Notes: generated by a model from the sequence alone, not told the origin. DNA of 64,000 nucleotides from UBA1535 sp002323775 (GCA_031993545.1 DAMAHZ010000009.1:1-64000); one strand, 5' to 3'; positions 9,681 through 19,127 are shown, counted from the stretch's first letter. Numbers and translations are program-made.

Positions 9681-10025
9681 TCAAGATTTTATTCTTTCAC
9701 GCATGCTTTTTTTGAGTGCCTTAGCCATATCAGAAATTATCCTAATTTCCAATTCGCTGCAATCGCTTATCGTTGTGGCAAGTTCATTTTCAAATACTGC
9801 TTTTCCCTTGATAATACTATCGCACACAAGTTCATCCAAGGTCACTCCAAGAGCATTTGCTATTTTCACAAGCGAAGGAAGACTCACCTTAGTGTTGCCA
9901 GTTTCAACATGACTTGTATGAGTTATGGATAACCCAGCAAACTCTGCTAGTCTCTCCTGTGTCATATTCTGATTTATACGCAGATTTTTAATACGTGTAC
10001 CTATAGATTTATAATCTAAAATCAT
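9681..10025 (-). CDS. XRE-family HTH regulator
   Basis: A 114-residue protein with an N-terminal Cro/C1-type HTH (IGTRIKNLRINQNMTQERLAEFAGLSITHTSHVETGNTKVSLPSLVKIANAL, in pieces from about residue 8 to 62) and a helical C-terminal half likely used for dimer formation. AAGGATGG lies upstream of the ATG. It stands alone, with the 58-residue HTH gene next downstream after 176 bp. Its targets cannot be told from the sequence. Single HTH regulators of this type are often left over from, or part of, small mobile regions. Confidence 0.88.
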   Translation of the reverse strand: MILDYKSIGTRIKNLRINQNMTQERLAEFAGLSITHTSHVETGNTKVSLPSLVKIANALGVTLDELVCDSIIKGKAVFENELATTISDCSELEIRIISDMAKALKKSMRERIKS

Positions 10026-10358
10026 TTTAATTCACCATCCTTAATCCAACTATATGCTTATATTGTATAATCATTTTGCCTATAATATAATGATGTGTAT
10101 GCACATATAGACTATATAAATAAACTAAAAGAAAAAAAAGAAATTTATCTTTTGTGCCTTCATGATTACCATATGAGCGGGTTGATTTCTTAAATTAATA
10201 CTAACTAAATTATAACCGTAATATTCCTTGTAATACATGAGTAATCTGTAATATTTTTAGAGGCTAATACTTTACTTTTATATTAAACAATAAATCAAAT
10301 AAATTGATGATATGGTGTATTTCTTATAGTTATAACACGCTTATTATCAGGTAAAAAT

Positions 10359-10384
10359 AAAAAGACGGCAATTGCCGTCTTTTT
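10359..10384. terminator. Perfect palindromic hairpin, bidirectional terminator
   Basis: GACGGC and GCCGTC arms around AATT, extended by five A:T pairs on both sides so that either strand ends in a T-run. It lies 200 bp beyond the tlpA terminator in a stretch with no recognisable gene, so what it terminates is not clear. Confidence 0.65.
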
Positions 10385-10546
10385 AGCTATTAATATAATT
10401 ACTTATCAATATTATTGCTTGTCAGATTTTAAAAACTAAGCTTCTTTTTATGTTACTAAAATCGTTTAAGTTATGAAGAAGAAAACTGTCGTTGTCAAAA
10501 AATTTAAGGATACAAAATAAATTAAGAGAAAAGCTTAATACAATAA

Positions 10547-10583
10547 AAAAATCAAAGAAAATAAAATATTTTCTTTGATTTTT
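10547..10583 (-). terminator. Terminator of ccdA-tlpA
   Basis: A 17-bp perfect stem (10547-10563 with 10567-10583) around AAA begins four bases after the tlpA stop. On the minus strand it is followed by TTTTTATTG, giving a normal factor-independent terminator. Confidence 0.75.
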
Positions 10584-10586
10584 ATC

Positions 10587-11120
10587 TTATTTTATTACAT
10601 TATACATTTGCTCCATTAAATTGGAATCCATCATGCCTTTCCAAGATGTTATCATTTCACCTTTTTCATTTATAGCAAATGTTGTTGGATATGCGTCTAC
10701 TCCATACATAGATGCTACTTCCATTTTTTCATCTAAAAGTACTGTACCTGTTAATTTATGCTCATCAATAAATTTTTGTACTTTATCCTTTGATTCTCCA
10801 ACATTCACATACAATATTACTAAGTCGTCTTTATGTGCTTCTTGCAGCTTCATCAAATCAGGCATTTCCTGAACACAGAATTTACACCATGTTGCCCAAA
10901 AATTAAGCATAACCTTTTTACCAAGGAAATCACTAAGTTTTACTGTATTGCCTTCCATGTCCTTTAGCTCAAAATCTGGAGCCATAACTGGTTTTCTTTC
11001 TGTATTTGATACCTCATTTGTTGCACCTTCAACATCTTTCGGAATTTCAGCCTTATCCTTTGCACAAGCACTAACAAGCATCATTGCCATAAGCAATAAT
11101 ATAATAAATATTTTTTTCAT
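10587..11120 (-). CDS. TlpA/ResA-like thioredoxin lipoprotein
   Basis: A 177-residue lipoprotein. The signal peptide ends in LVSAC with the lipid cysteine at 19. The mature part is a TlpA-type thioredoxin fold with WCKFC at 78-82 and PTTF near 145. Such proteins reduce disulfides in secreted proteins or in cytochrome c maturation, taking electrons from CcdA. The ccdA gene ends 29 bp upstream, so the two form an operon: CcdA carries reducing power across the membrane and this protein uses it outside. No cytochrome c genes are in the window, so a general role against oxidative damage is more likely; that is inference. Confidence 0.93.
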   Translation of the reverse strand: MKKIFIILLLMAMMLVSACAKDKAEIPKDVEGATNEVSNTERKPVMAPDFELKDMEGNTVKLSDFLGKKVMLNFWATWCKFCVQEMPDLMKLQEAHKDDLVILYVNVGESKDKVQKFIDEHKLTGTVLLDEKMEVASMYGVDAYPTTFAINEKGEMITSWKGMMDSNLMEQMYNVIK

Positions 11121-11149
11121 TGCAATTTTACTCTCCCTCTATAAAATTT

Positions 11150-11833
11150 TTATAAAAATCTATTTATAATTGTTAATTTATCAAACATTATCAATATACC
11201 AACAATAATTATAATTACTCCGCCTATCTTATTTATATAAACACTTGCTTTCTCAAATTTTGCCATATTCTTGTCAAATAAATTAAGTATAAATGACACT
11301 ATGATAAATGGTATTGCAAAGCCTAACGAATATACAAGCAAAAGCATTACTCCTTGCCCAAAACCTGTTTGACCCGCAGCCATAAAAAGTATTGAAGCCA
11401 AAACTGTACCTATACAAGGCGTCCAGCCTATAGATAAAGACATTCCCATCAAAATTGAACCTAAAAAGCCTTTAGTTTTAGGAGTCCTCATATTAGACGT
11501 AAAATTAAAAAATTTTAATTTTATAAGACCAAGCATATTAAATCCTAAAATTATTATTATCGCTCCGCTTATAAATCTGAAAGTCTTCATATTTTTCGAG
11601 ATGAAACCACCTAAAGCAGAAACAGCTCCGCCCAAAATCATAAATATAATTGTAAATCCAATTATAAATCCTATTGTTCTCGTAAATATTAAAAACTTTC
11701 CTTTTTTTGTGTTATCATCAATTGATACACCTGCGACATACGCTATATATGCTGGTATAAGCGGAAGTATGCAAGGTGAAAAAAATGAAGTTATGCCCCC
11801 GAAAAAAGCTACTGGAAATGTTACTCCACCCAT
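11150..11833 (-). CDS. ccdA: CcdA-type thiol-disulfide transmembrane carrier
   Basis: A 227-residue, six-helix membrane protein. The two signature cysteines lie in SPCILPLIPAYIAYVAG (about residue 20) and GWTPCIGTVLAS (about 137). They pass electrons from cytoplasmic thioredoxin to an outer partner. AAGGAGG precedes the ATG. It is followed by the tlpA-like gene, which supplies the likely outer partner. Its length matches the short bacterial CcdA form rather than full DsbD. Confidence 0.93.
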   Translation of the reverse strand: MGGVTFPVAFFGGITSFFSPCILPLIPAYIAYVAGVSIDDNTKKGKFLIFTRTIGFIIGFTIIFMILGGAVSALGGFISKNMKTFRFISGAIIIILGFNMLGLIKLKFFNFTSNMRTPKTKGFLGSILMGMSLSIGWTPCIGTVLASILFMAAGQTGFGQGVMLLLVYSLGFAIPFIIVSFILNLFDKNMAKFEKASVYINKIGGVIIIIVGILIMFDKLTIINRFL

Positions 11834-11902
11834 ATTCTAAAATCCTCCTTAAAAGTTATGTAGTATTTAATGTATAGTTTTTCTACATGAATTATATACT
11901 CT

Positions 11903-12757
11903 TTATTTATTTACAGTTTTGCAAATAAATATTCTCTTATATTTTTTAGATAAAATTTCATATGCTTTCATGATAGAAAATTTATCATTATAAAAGCCAA
12001 AAACAGCAGAACCGCTGCCTGTCATAAGTGAAGAAATTGCACCTGTGCTTTTTAAATCATCTTTAATTAAAGTTATCTTAGGCTGTAGTCTAAAAGCTGC
12101 AAGTTCAAGAGTATTAGCTACTGACAAGCAAGTATTATAATAATCACTGCTATTTATGTAATTCAAAATTTTATTGTCTATATAACGATTGTGTTCATCC
12201 TCTTTGAGTGTGTTATATGCAAGTGGTGTAGAAATGCTATAGCTCGGCTTAATTATAAGTATATTTTCCCACATAAACGGATTCAGTTCTGTGATTATAT
12301 CACCAAGTCCTTCGCACAGGCAAGTTCCGCCTTTAAGACAAAAAGCCACATCCGCTCCTACCTTTACACCTAGCTCTTGCATCTCTTGGCTAGTCATGCC
12401 TAAGTTCCAAAGCTCATTAAGACCTGTTATCACAGTGGCCGCATTTGAACTGCCTCCTGCAAGACCTGCTCCAGATGGTATTGTCTTTTTTATTGCTATT
12501 TTTATACCTGTGTTTATATTAAATTTTTCTTTTATTAGTGTTGCAGCCTTGTGACAAGTGTTCCTTTCATCAACTGGTATTTTATGATTGTCACAAGATA
12601 ATTCTACGCCTGATTTATTTTCAAATATTTGTAATTTATCATATAAATCTACTCTTTGCATGACAGATTTTATATTATGATAACCATCTTCTCTCTTATT
12701 TATAACATCTAAAAATAAATTTATTTTCGCATACGAATTAAGCTTAATTCTGTTCAT
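11903..12757 (-). CDS. ispE: 4-diphosphocytidyl-2-C-methyl-D-erythritol kinase
   Basis: GHMP-family kinase of the non-mevalonate isoprenoid pathway; it phosphorylates CDP-methylerythritol. SYAKINLFLDV at the N-terminus, the ATP loop IPSGAGLAGGSSNAA near 92-106, and the late MTGSGSAVFG motif are all typical. Its 284 residues match the family. AAGGGAG precedes the ATG. The ccdA gene lies 70 bp downstream on the same strand, and upstream is the serine dehydratase operon with a hairpin between them. Confidence 0.96.
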   Translation of the reverse strand: MNRIKLNSYAKINLFLDVINKREDGYHNIKSVMQRVDLYDKLQIFENKSGVELSCDNHKIPVDERNTCHKAATLIKEKFNINTGIKIAIKKTIPSGAGLAGGSSNAATVITGLNELWNLGMTSQEMQELGVKVGADVAFCLKGGTCLCEGLGDIITELNPFMWENILIIKPSYSISTPLAYNTLKEDEHNRYIDNKILNYINSSDYYNTCLSVANTLELAAFRLQPKITLIKDDLKSTGAISSLMTGSGSAVFGFYNDKFSIMKAYEILSKKYKRIFICKTVNK

Positions 12758-12847
12758 ATTAAACTATTCTCCCTTATCTGTTACTGTTTATAATTATAAA
12801 ACGGATGGAGTAAAATTAGACTCTACTATCATAGTGTGTATTTATGG

Positions 12848-12865
12848 AGCGAAATTTGTTTCGCT
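12848..12865. terminator. Hairpin after the DUF1893 gene
   Basis: AGCGAAA and TTTCGCT arms around TTTG, directly beyond the DUF1893 stop. The T-run is on the plus-strand side, so as a terminator for the minus-strand operon it is weak. The same seven-base stem appears in the parB terminator near 62.1 kb. Confidence 0.4.
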
Positions 12866-12868
12866 TTT

Positions 12869-13297
12869 TTATAATAAGCCTTTTTCAACTAAAAATTTTT
12901 CAATATTAACTAATAAATTTTCAAAATCTTCTTCATCTTTAGCAAGAGTCTCAACCGGACACATTCCGGTTTTATCTCTATTCTCTATAAACTCAACTTC
13001 TTCTACAAATATCAGCTTTATACCATTATCAATAAGCAAATTTTTTGCTCTTGTAGTTATGACTTCACAGTACAATTCCTTGATATCCGCTTCTCTGTAT
13101 ATCCATGCTGCCGCCTTCCCTATAACTCTATCAGAACAGGAAGCTTCTTTCATTTGGTCCCTAATCTTCATATATGCTAAATATAAAGGTTTTATTCCAA
13201 AACCATCATTTTTATATATAACCTTATTGTTATTAACTATAACTATTTTTTGATTTTCATTGTACATTGTTTCTTGCGCTAGATTCAAACTGCTCAT
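12869..13297 (-). CDS. DUF1893 domain protein
   Basis: A 142-residue protein of the DUF1893 family: IVNNNKVIYKNDGFGIKPLYLAY, then SDRVIGKAAAWIY, then the end motif KTGMCPVETLA. The family has a deaminase-like fold but no established activity. A longer frame begins at 13321, but AGAAAGGGACG stands just before the ATG at 13297, so that start is preferred; the longer form would begin only three bases after the sdaAA stop. It is the last gene of the sdaAB-sdaAA operon, which hints at a link to serine or amino-acid breakdown. Confidence 0.87.
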   Translation of the reverse strand: MSSLNLAQETMYNENQKIVIVNNNKVIYKNDGFGIKPLYLAYMKIRDQMKEASCSDRVIGKAAAWIYREADIKELYCEVITTRAKNLLIDNGIKLIFVEEVEFIENRDKTGMCPVETLAKDEEDFENLLVNIEKFLVEKGLL

Positions 13298-13323
13298 ATT
13301 TACGTCCCTTTCTAATATCAATT

Positions 13324-14193
13324 TTAATTTTCACCGTGAACTTTTTTAGATAATTCAATTCCTGTTTCAGTTACTGCAATCCCACCTAAGGCTGTTTCCC
13401 TTAAATTAGGGTGCATCATTCTTCCGACACTATACATAGCTTCTACTGTCTCATCAAAATCTACTACACTTGTAATTCCCGATAAAGCAAGCTCTGCCGA
13501 GGTCATAGCATTGACTGCTCCAGATGAATTTCTCTTTGAACAAGGAGATTCAACAAGTCCTGCTATCGGATCACAAATTAATCCCATAACATTTTTAAGT
13601 GCTATTGCTGCTGCTGTTAAAGACATTTTCGGAGTTCCTCCTGCCATTTCAACGAGTCCCGCTGCTGCCATCGCTGCTGCTGAGCCACATTCTGCCTGAC
13701 ATCCTCCTTCTGCACCTGAAACAGTTGCATTTTGAATGATTATTTTACCTATGCCAGAAGCTGTCAAAAGTCCCCTTATAATCACATCTTCATCACATTC
13801 AAGCTCCTCAGCACCAGTTACAATTGAAGCAGGGATTATTCCGCTTGAGCCTGCTGTCGGTGCTGCACAAATTCTACCCATCGAAGCATTGTGCTGTGCA
13901 GCAGCTAAGGCACGAATCATCGCTCTGTTTATTGAGCCTCCGCATATAGTTTTTTTGCTTTTAACATAATCATCTAATTTCTGAGCTTCTCCCCCTATTA
14001 TTCCTCCCATTGTTTCCTTTGCTTCCATGTCACTTATCGACTTCTTCATAACATCAAGAACATTCTTCATTCTTGATACTATTTCTTCTCTCGTTGCAGC
14101 TGTTGAATCTATTTCATCATTTATAACCACTTCAGATATTGGAAGATTTTTTTCCATACATTCTTTTAGCAGTTCTTTTGCATTATTATACAT
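13324..14193 (-). CDS. sdaAA: L-serine dehydratase, alpha subunit
   Basis: Catalytic, Fe-S-bearing subunit that turns L-serine into pyruvate and ammonia. The 289-residue protein has ICAAPTAGSSGIIP, ECGSAAAMAAAGLVEM and CDPIAGLVESPC, which include the cluster cysteines. AGAAAGG lies upstream of the ATG. The beta subunit gene ends 19 bp upstream, so the two are co-translated from one mRNA. Together with glyA nearby it fits a fermenting anaerobe that uses serine and glycine. Confidence 0.96.
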   Translation of the reverse strand: MYNNAKELLKECMEKNLPISEVVINDEIDSTAATREEIVSRMKNVLDVMKKSISDMEAKETMGGIIGGEAQKLDDYVKSKKTICGGSINRAMIRALAAAQHNASMGRICAAPTAGSSGIIPASIVTGAEELECDEDVIIRGLLTASGIGKIIIQNATVSGAEGGCQAECGSAAAMAAAGLVEMAGGTPKMSLTAAAIALKNVMGLICDPIAGLVESPCSKRNSSGAVNAMTSAELALSGITSVVDFDETVEAMYSVGRMMHPNLRETALGGIAVTETGIELSKKVHGEN

Positions 14194-14212
14194 TTTAATT
14201 GTTTTCCTTTCT

Positions 14213-14893
14213 TTATTTCGTTCCCGGTTTTTTTATTTCTATTACAGATCTCATAGAATCTATCTCTTTTATCGTATCAATTACATTCTTATTAGAGGCA
14301 CTGTCAATTTCTATAACCATTGAAGCTTCTTTTGACCCAGAATTTCTCAAAACCTTCATATTGGCAATATTAATTCTATTATGAGCAAGAATACCTGAAA
14401 CCTCACTTATTATACCCCTCTTATCAATATGTCTAGTTATTATTGTATCATATTCACCAGTGAAATCAACGTCAAAATCATTTATTTTAGTAATGACAAC
14501 AGCTCCTCCTCCGACAGAAGATCCTATAACATATGTTATTTTTCCATTTATATCTTCTAACTCAAACTTGACTGTGTTTGGATGAACTAAGCCTAAATCA
14601 GCCGGAACGAATTCATATTTTAAATTCTCCTTATCAGCTATTTGTAGCGAATCTCTCAATCTTTCATCATCAGGCTCATATCCCAATATACCTGCTACAA
14701 GAGCCCTATCAGTTCCATGTCCCTTATACGTTCTGGCAAATGAACCATGAAGATAAAATTTTACTTTTTTTATTCTTTCTTCACATATATCCCTCGCTAT
14801 CTTAGCAAGACGTGCTGCTCCTGCTGTATGCGAGCTTGAAGGCCCTATCATAATAGGTCCTAAAACATCAAAAATACTATTTACTTTTTTCAT
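14213..14893 (-). CDS. sdaAB: L-serine dehydratase, beta subunit
   Basis: Beta subunit of the split serine dehydratase: FDVLGPIMIGPSSSHTAGAARLA at the start and a C-terminal ACT domain (ITRHIDKRGIISEVSGILAHNRINIANM, in part) that usually binds serine. An upstream in-frame ATG at 14914 would add seven residues, but it has no ribosome binding site and lies almost on the predicted transcription start. GGAAAGGA precedes the ATG at 14893, giving 226 residues, the normal length. Confidence 0.94.
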   Translation of the reverse strand: MKKVNSIFDVLGPIMIGPSSSHTAGAARLAKIARDICEERIKKVKFYLHGSFARTYKGHGTDRALVAGILGYEPDDERLRDSLQIADKENLKYEFVPADLGLVHPNTVKFELEDINGKITYVIGSSVGGGAVVITKINDFDVDFTGEYDTIITRHIDKRGIISEVSGILAHNRINIANMKVLRNSGSKEASMVIEIDSASNKNVIDTIKEIDSMRSVIEIKKPGTK

Positions 14894-14918
14894 TTTATTT
14901 ATAATCCTTTCCATCTCT

Positions 14919-14924
14919 ATTATA
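14919..14924 (-). promoter_or_regulatory. -10 box for sdaAB-sdaAA
   Basis: TATAAT on the minus strand, about 26 bases before the chosen sdaAB start. I see no good -35 box at the right distance. A start of transcription near 14912 would leave a short leader carrying GGAAAGGA, which supports the ATG at 14893. Confidence 0.35.
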
Positions 14925-15340
14925 GCTATATTAGTAAATTTTCAGACATTTGTAAAGAAAAATATTATTATAATCGCTGGTAATTATAAGAAATTTTTTA
15001 TTAAATTCTGCTATTTTTTAAATTTCACTTGAAAAATGAAAATAAGAACAGTATTAGTTTTTTTAATAATGCAATTATAAATATATTGATTTTTTGTTAC
15101 GATTTTATTATAATGTAACTAATATACAAAGTTTCGACATTTTATTTAATTATCTCAATATTTAACATTGTAAGATTAGGTAGGAAATCATTATATACTG
15201 TATAAACCAATGTATTTAAACTTTATACGATTATTTAAGATTAACTCATTCTTCTATATCCTCAAACAGAGATTGACATCAGTATATTGCAATATTTCTT
15301 ATTTTATCATTTTAGAATTTTAGAAAGGAAAGGAATCACA
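14925..15340. other. Divergent intergenic region between sdaAB and the chemoreceptor pair
   Basis: About 420 bp with no gene. It holds the start signals for both directions, listed separately. The middle is very AT-rich. I looked for a cyclic di-GMP or glycine riboswitch and saw neither. Confidence 0.5.
15273..15302 (+). promoter_or_regulatory. Possible promoter of the chemoreceptor pair
   Basis: A perfect TTGACA at 15273-15278, then 18 bases, then TCTTAT, a four-of-six match to the -10 box. Transcription would begin some 30 bases before the ATG at 15341. I see no SigD (flagellar) promoter. Confidence 0.35.
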
Positions 15341-17323
15341 ATGAAAACGAATTCGATAAGATCTAAAATTTTATTTACTGTTTTACCTTTAATATTTTTC
15401 TCCTTAGGTATTATCATCCTAATAAATTCCATAGGAAACTTACGTGCTACAGAGCAAACCGTGGAAACCATTCTTGGAGAAACGTCAAAAACAGCTGCAC
15501 TTGTTATTGAAAGCGAACTTAGAAATTTAACTAATATCGTAGCTGATATTGGAACGACAAAAAGATTAGCAAGCAACACAGAGTTAATCAAAGATAAACT
15601 AAGCCTTCTCAAAGATAAAGCAAGTCAGCACGGCTTTGCATCATTAGGAATATCAGATAAAAATGGATTACTTCTTGATGGTAATCGTATACCGGATGAC
15701 GAGCTCAAAGAAAATGCGCTAAATGGCAAAATCTCCATAAGCTCTCCTGTTATAAGTTCTGATGGAAAAAGCTCAGAATTTTTTATTGCAGCACCTCTTT
15801 GGAGTAATGGAGTTTATAATTCAAAGGTAGTTGGAATTGTGTATGCTTCTATGGACAGTATTCGTCTATCCTCTATTATATCATCAATAAAAGTGGGAGA
15901 AACAGGTACAAGCTATATTGTCAATAAAGATGGTACTACAATTGCAGATAATGACTATAGTCTGGTTTTATCACAAGAAAACTCAATAGAAGAAGCAAAA
16001 GTTGATAAAACATTAGAAAAATTTGCAGAGCATGACAGCAAAGCTATTAATGGAACAGCTTCTTATGGAACAATACAATATACCGGCAGGAATTACTTAG
16101 TATATACTACACCTATCAAGGGCAGTAATAATTGGGCTTTAGGTGTTATGGTTGAAAAATCAGAGTTTTTAGCACATACTTATACAGTAATTTTAATTTC
16201 TTCAATTGTATCATTAGCAGCTTTAACTTTTACTGTATTTTTTATGATTAGATTTGCTAGAGTCTTAACTAAGCCTATAGTAGAGATGGAGAGTGCTATC
16301 GAGGAGATAGCAAAAGGAAATTATGACATAAATATTTCTGTTAAATCAAATGATGAAATCGGTAAAATGGCAAAAGGTCTAAACTCTATGATAGAAATTA
16401 CAAATGCAATTACAGAGGATGCCGCAAGCGCTTTAGAGGAAATGGCAGGAGGTAATTTTGACTTAGAATCAAATGTCGAGTATGTTGGCGTATTTAAGCG
16501 AATAGGAAATGCAATAATAACTATTATGTCATCATTAAGCGAAGCTCTGGATGCAGTTAAAATATCCGCAGAGCAGGTGTCAAGTGGTTCAGAACAGGTG
16601 TCATCAGGTGCACAGGCACTGTCACAGGGTGCTACTAAGCAAGCAAGCAGTATTGAAGAACTTTCAGCGACTATATCTGAAATTTCAGAAAAAATCATGG
16701 CAAATGCAGAGGATGCAAAAACAGCAAATGAGATAACAATTAAAACAGGCCATGAGGTTGAGAATGGAAATAGACTTATGCAGGAAATGCTTGTTGCAAT
16801 GGATGAAATAAACACAAAATCAAGTGAAATAAAGAAAATTGTGAAAACAATTGAAGATATAGCTTTCCAAACAAATATACTTGCTCTTAATGCGGCTGTT
16901 GAGGCAGCTCGTGCCGGTACCGCCGGAAAGGGCTTTGCAGTAGTTGCAGAGGAGGTTCGCAACCTAGCTCAAAGAAGCTCTGATGCAGTTAAAGATACAA
17001 CAGAATTGATTGATACTTCAATCAACGCTGCTCGAAATGGTAAAACTATAGCTGATGAAACTGCTGTGGCACTAACATCCATAGTTAAAATGACTGCTAT
17101 AGCAATTGAAAAAATAGATAATATAAGCAAATCTTCCTCAGCACAAGCTGAATCAATTTCGCAGGTTACAATGGGGGTTGAACAAATATCAGCTGTAACT
17201 CAAACGAATTCAGCTACATCTGAGGAAAGCGCAGCTGCAAGCCAAGAATTATCAAGTCAGGCTTCAATGCTGAATGAATTAATAAGTAGATTTAAAATCC
17301 AAGGAGGAATAAAAAATGTTTAA
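15341..17323 (+). CDS. Methyl-accepting chemotaxis protein (dCache sensor)
   Basis: Chemoreceptor of 660 residues. After the first membrane helix (about 8-30) comes a large extracytoplasmic dCache_1-type domain with GETGTSYIVNKDGTTIADND, then the second helix near 283-306, HAMP, and the signalling coiled coil (QTNILALNAAVEAARAG, GKGFAVVAEEVRNLAQRS). The open frame begins at 15287, but AAAGGAAAGG directly precedes the ATG at 15341. dCache domains commonly bind amino acids or other small metabolites; the ligand here is unknown. It overlaps the next receptor gene by eight bases. Confidence 0.95.
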   Translation: MKTNSIRSKILFTVLPLIFFSLGIIILINSIGNLRATEQTVETILGETSKTAALVIESELRNLTNIVADIGTTKRLASNTELIKDKLSLLKDKASQHGFASLGISDKNGLLLDGNRIPDDELKENALNGKISISSPVISSDGKSSEFFIAAPLWSNGVYNSKVVGIVYASMDSIRLSSIISSIKVGETGTSYIVNKDGTTIADNDYSLVLSQENSIEEAKVDKTLEKFAEHDSKAINGTASYGTIQYTGRNYLVYTTPIKGSNNWALGVMVEKSEFLAHTYTVILISSIVSLAALTFTVFFMIRFARVLTKPIVEMESAIEEIAKGNYDINISVKSNDEIGKMAKGLNSMIEITNAITEDAASALEEMAGGNFDLESNVEYVGVFKRIGNAIITIMSSLSEALDAVKISAEQVSSGSEQVSSGAQALSQGATKQASSIEELSATISEISEKIMANAEDAKTANEITIKTGHEVENGNRLMQEMLVAMDEINTKSSEIKKIVKTIEDIAFQTNILALNAAVEAARAGTAGKGFAVVAEEVRNLAQRSSDAVKDTTELIDTSINAARNGKTIADETAVALTSIVKMTAIAIEKIDNISKSSSAQAESISQVTMGVEQISAVTQTNSATSEESAAASQELSSQASMLNELISRFKIQGGIKNV

Positions 17324-19061
17324 AAAAATGAAGATAAAGCCATACTTGCTTATGGTATTTTCTTTAATCATTGTTTTAGCTGTAGTTATAACAGCTGTTG
17401 GAATTGTAGGTCTAATTCAGACAAAGGCATCTGTAGACATTCTTGCTAAAAAAGTTTTACTAGCTGAGAGTGCTGCTAAAACCTGTAGGATAGAAGCAAA
17501 CATAGCTGCTCGAAATTTAGACGAGATGATTCTTTCAAATAGCAGAGAAGATTCTTCAATATTTAAAGAGCAAATTAGCATATCTGTTAATGCTATAAAA
17601 GAACAAATGGAAATTTTAAAAAATACATATGGAGAAGCTGATGGTACTTATGCTAGATATGAAAGCGCCTTTAATGATTGGATTAAGCTGTCAAATGATG
17701 CAGTTGAACAAATTGATGCAAACAATAGACAAGCAGCAAAATCTATAGTATTAGAAGAATGCTCTCCGGCTCTAAAAGTACTTGCAGAAATAGCAGTAGA
17801 AATCGAAGCAAAAACAGCCGAGCAAAGTAATTCTGCTCAAAAAAATACAGATAGAATGATTATTACTTTTATTGCAATCTCAGTTGTTGTATTTGTGTTG
17901 GTAATTTCTACAAGCATTTATTTCGCACTTAAAACAACATTTAACATAACAGGAGCTACAAATAAAATAAAAGATGCTGTATCTGAATTGTCTAAAGGTA
18001 ATTTAAGCACAAGTGTTGATTACGATGCTAAAAATGAATTTGGTGAACTTGCTGAAAACATTAATTTTAGCTTCAGTGAAATATTAAAATATATTAATGC
18101 TATTGATTATGGAATGTCAGAATTCTCTAAAGGTAATTTCAATTCTGAATATAGTATTAATTTCCTTGGAGATTTCGCAAATATAAAGAAATCTTTCGAA
18201 AAGTTTCAAAATGACATGAACAATACCTTGCTTGAATTAGACTTAGCGTCTAATCAAGTTGGATCAGGTGCAGACCAAGTAGCCCTAGGCTCTCAAACAT
18301 TAGCTCAAGGAGCAGAAGAACAAGCAAGCAGCATACAAGAATTATCTGCAAATATTACTGAAATAACTAATCAAATTTCTCAGACAGCTAAATACTCTCA
18401 AACTGCTAATGATTTAGGAAAACAAGCAGGTAAGGTTGTTTTAAAGAGTCAATCTGAGATGAAGCAAATGGTACAAGCTATTAAAGATATAGCTGTAGCA
18501 TCTGAAAATATTCAAAAAATTATTAAGGCAATTGATGATATTGCTTTCCAAACAAATATTTTAGCATTAAATGCAGCAGTTGAAGCAGCTCGTGCTGGTA
18601 CTGCTGGAAAAGGCTTTGCCGTTGTTGCAGATGAAGTTCGTAATTTGGCACAGAAATCTGCTGATGCAGCTAAGGATACTGCTGAATTAATTGAAAACTC
18701 TATACGTTATGTGTCACACGGAGAAAAATTAGCGGAAAATACAAACAAAGCATTTGGTGAGGTTGCTAAGGTTTCTGATCAAATATTAGAAATGGTAGAG
18801 AAGATAGCAGCAACTTCAAATGATCAAGCAAAATATATTTCACAAATTTCACAAAGCGTTGATCAAATTTCCTCAGTAGTTCAGACAAACTCTGCAACAT
18901 CACAAGAAAGTGCAGCAGCAAGTGAAGAATTAAGCGGACAAGCAGCAACTATGAAATCATTGATTAACCAGTTTGAATTAAGTCGCTCTACAATGGGATA
19001 CACAGAACATGTAGAAAATGAAGATACGGAATATATGGAGTATAGTGAAGAAGAAGCTTAA
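17316..19061 (+). CDS. Methyl-accepting chemotaxis protein (4HB sensor, acidic tail)
   Basis: Second receptor of the pair, 581 residues, with AAGGAGG inside the end of the previous gene. Membrane helices lie near 10-30 and 186-208, around a four-helix-bundle type sensor. HAMP and the signalling domain follow (QTNILALNAAVEAARAG, GKGFAVVADEVRNLAQKS). The C-terminus carries an acidic, tyrosine-bearing tail (ENEDTEYMEYSEEEA) absent from the other three receptors of this window. It could be a tether for methylation enzymes, but it does not match the known NWETF type. The eight-base overlap implies the two receptors are made together. Confidence 0.94.
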   Translation: MFKKMKIKPYLLMVFSLIIVLAVVITAVGIVGLIQTKASVDILAKKVLLAESAAKTCRIEANIAARNLDEMILSNSREDSSIFKEQISISVNAIKEQMEILKNTYGEADGTYARYESAFNDWIKLSNDAVEQIDANNRQAAKSIVLEECSPALKVLAEIAVEIEAKTAEQSNSAQKNTDRMIITFIAISVVVFVLVISTSIYFALKTTFNITGATNKIKDAVSELSKGNLSTSVDYDAKNEFGELAENINFSFSEILKYINAIDYGMSEFSKGNFNSEYSINFLGDFANIKKSFEKFQNDMNNTLLELDLASNQVGSGADQVALGSQTLAQGAEEQASSIQELSANITEITNQISQTAKYSQTANDLGKQAGKVVLKSQSEMKQMVQAIKDIAVASENIQKIIKAIDDIAFQTNILALNAAVEAARAGTAGKGFAVVADEVRNLAQKSADAAKDTAELIENSIRYVSHGEKLAENTNKAFGEVAKVSDQILEMVEKIAATSNDQAKYISQISQSVDQISSVVQTNSATSQESAAASEELSGQAATMKSLINQFELSRSTMGYTEHVENEDTEYMEYSEEEA

Positions 19062-19075
19062 TTAATAAAAATACA

Positions 19076-19114
19076 AAAACCCCTGAAATATTTTATTGAT
19101 ATTTCAGGGGTTTT
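19076..19114. terminator. Bidirectional terminator between chemoreceptors and glyA
   Basis: A 16-bp perfect stem (19076-19091 with 19099-19114) with CCCCTGA/TCAGGGG at its core, a seven-base loop, and A- and T-runs on the two sides. It serves the plus-strand receptor operon and the minus-strand glyA, which converge here. Confidence 0.85.
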
Positions 19115-19127
19115 ATATTTATAAAGT

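Larger units (their letters stand above)
10026..10586. other. Intergenic stretch without a gene (561 bp)
   Basis: No convincing reading frame on either strand. It holds the two hairpins listed separately (10359-10384 and 10547-10583). The rest is AT-rich DNA in which I see no riboswitch or repeat. Confidence 0.5.

Noticed and set aside
14894..15340. Cyclic di-GMP or glycine riboswitch before the chemoreceptor or sda genes
   Set aside because: None of the conserved riboswitch core motifs is present.
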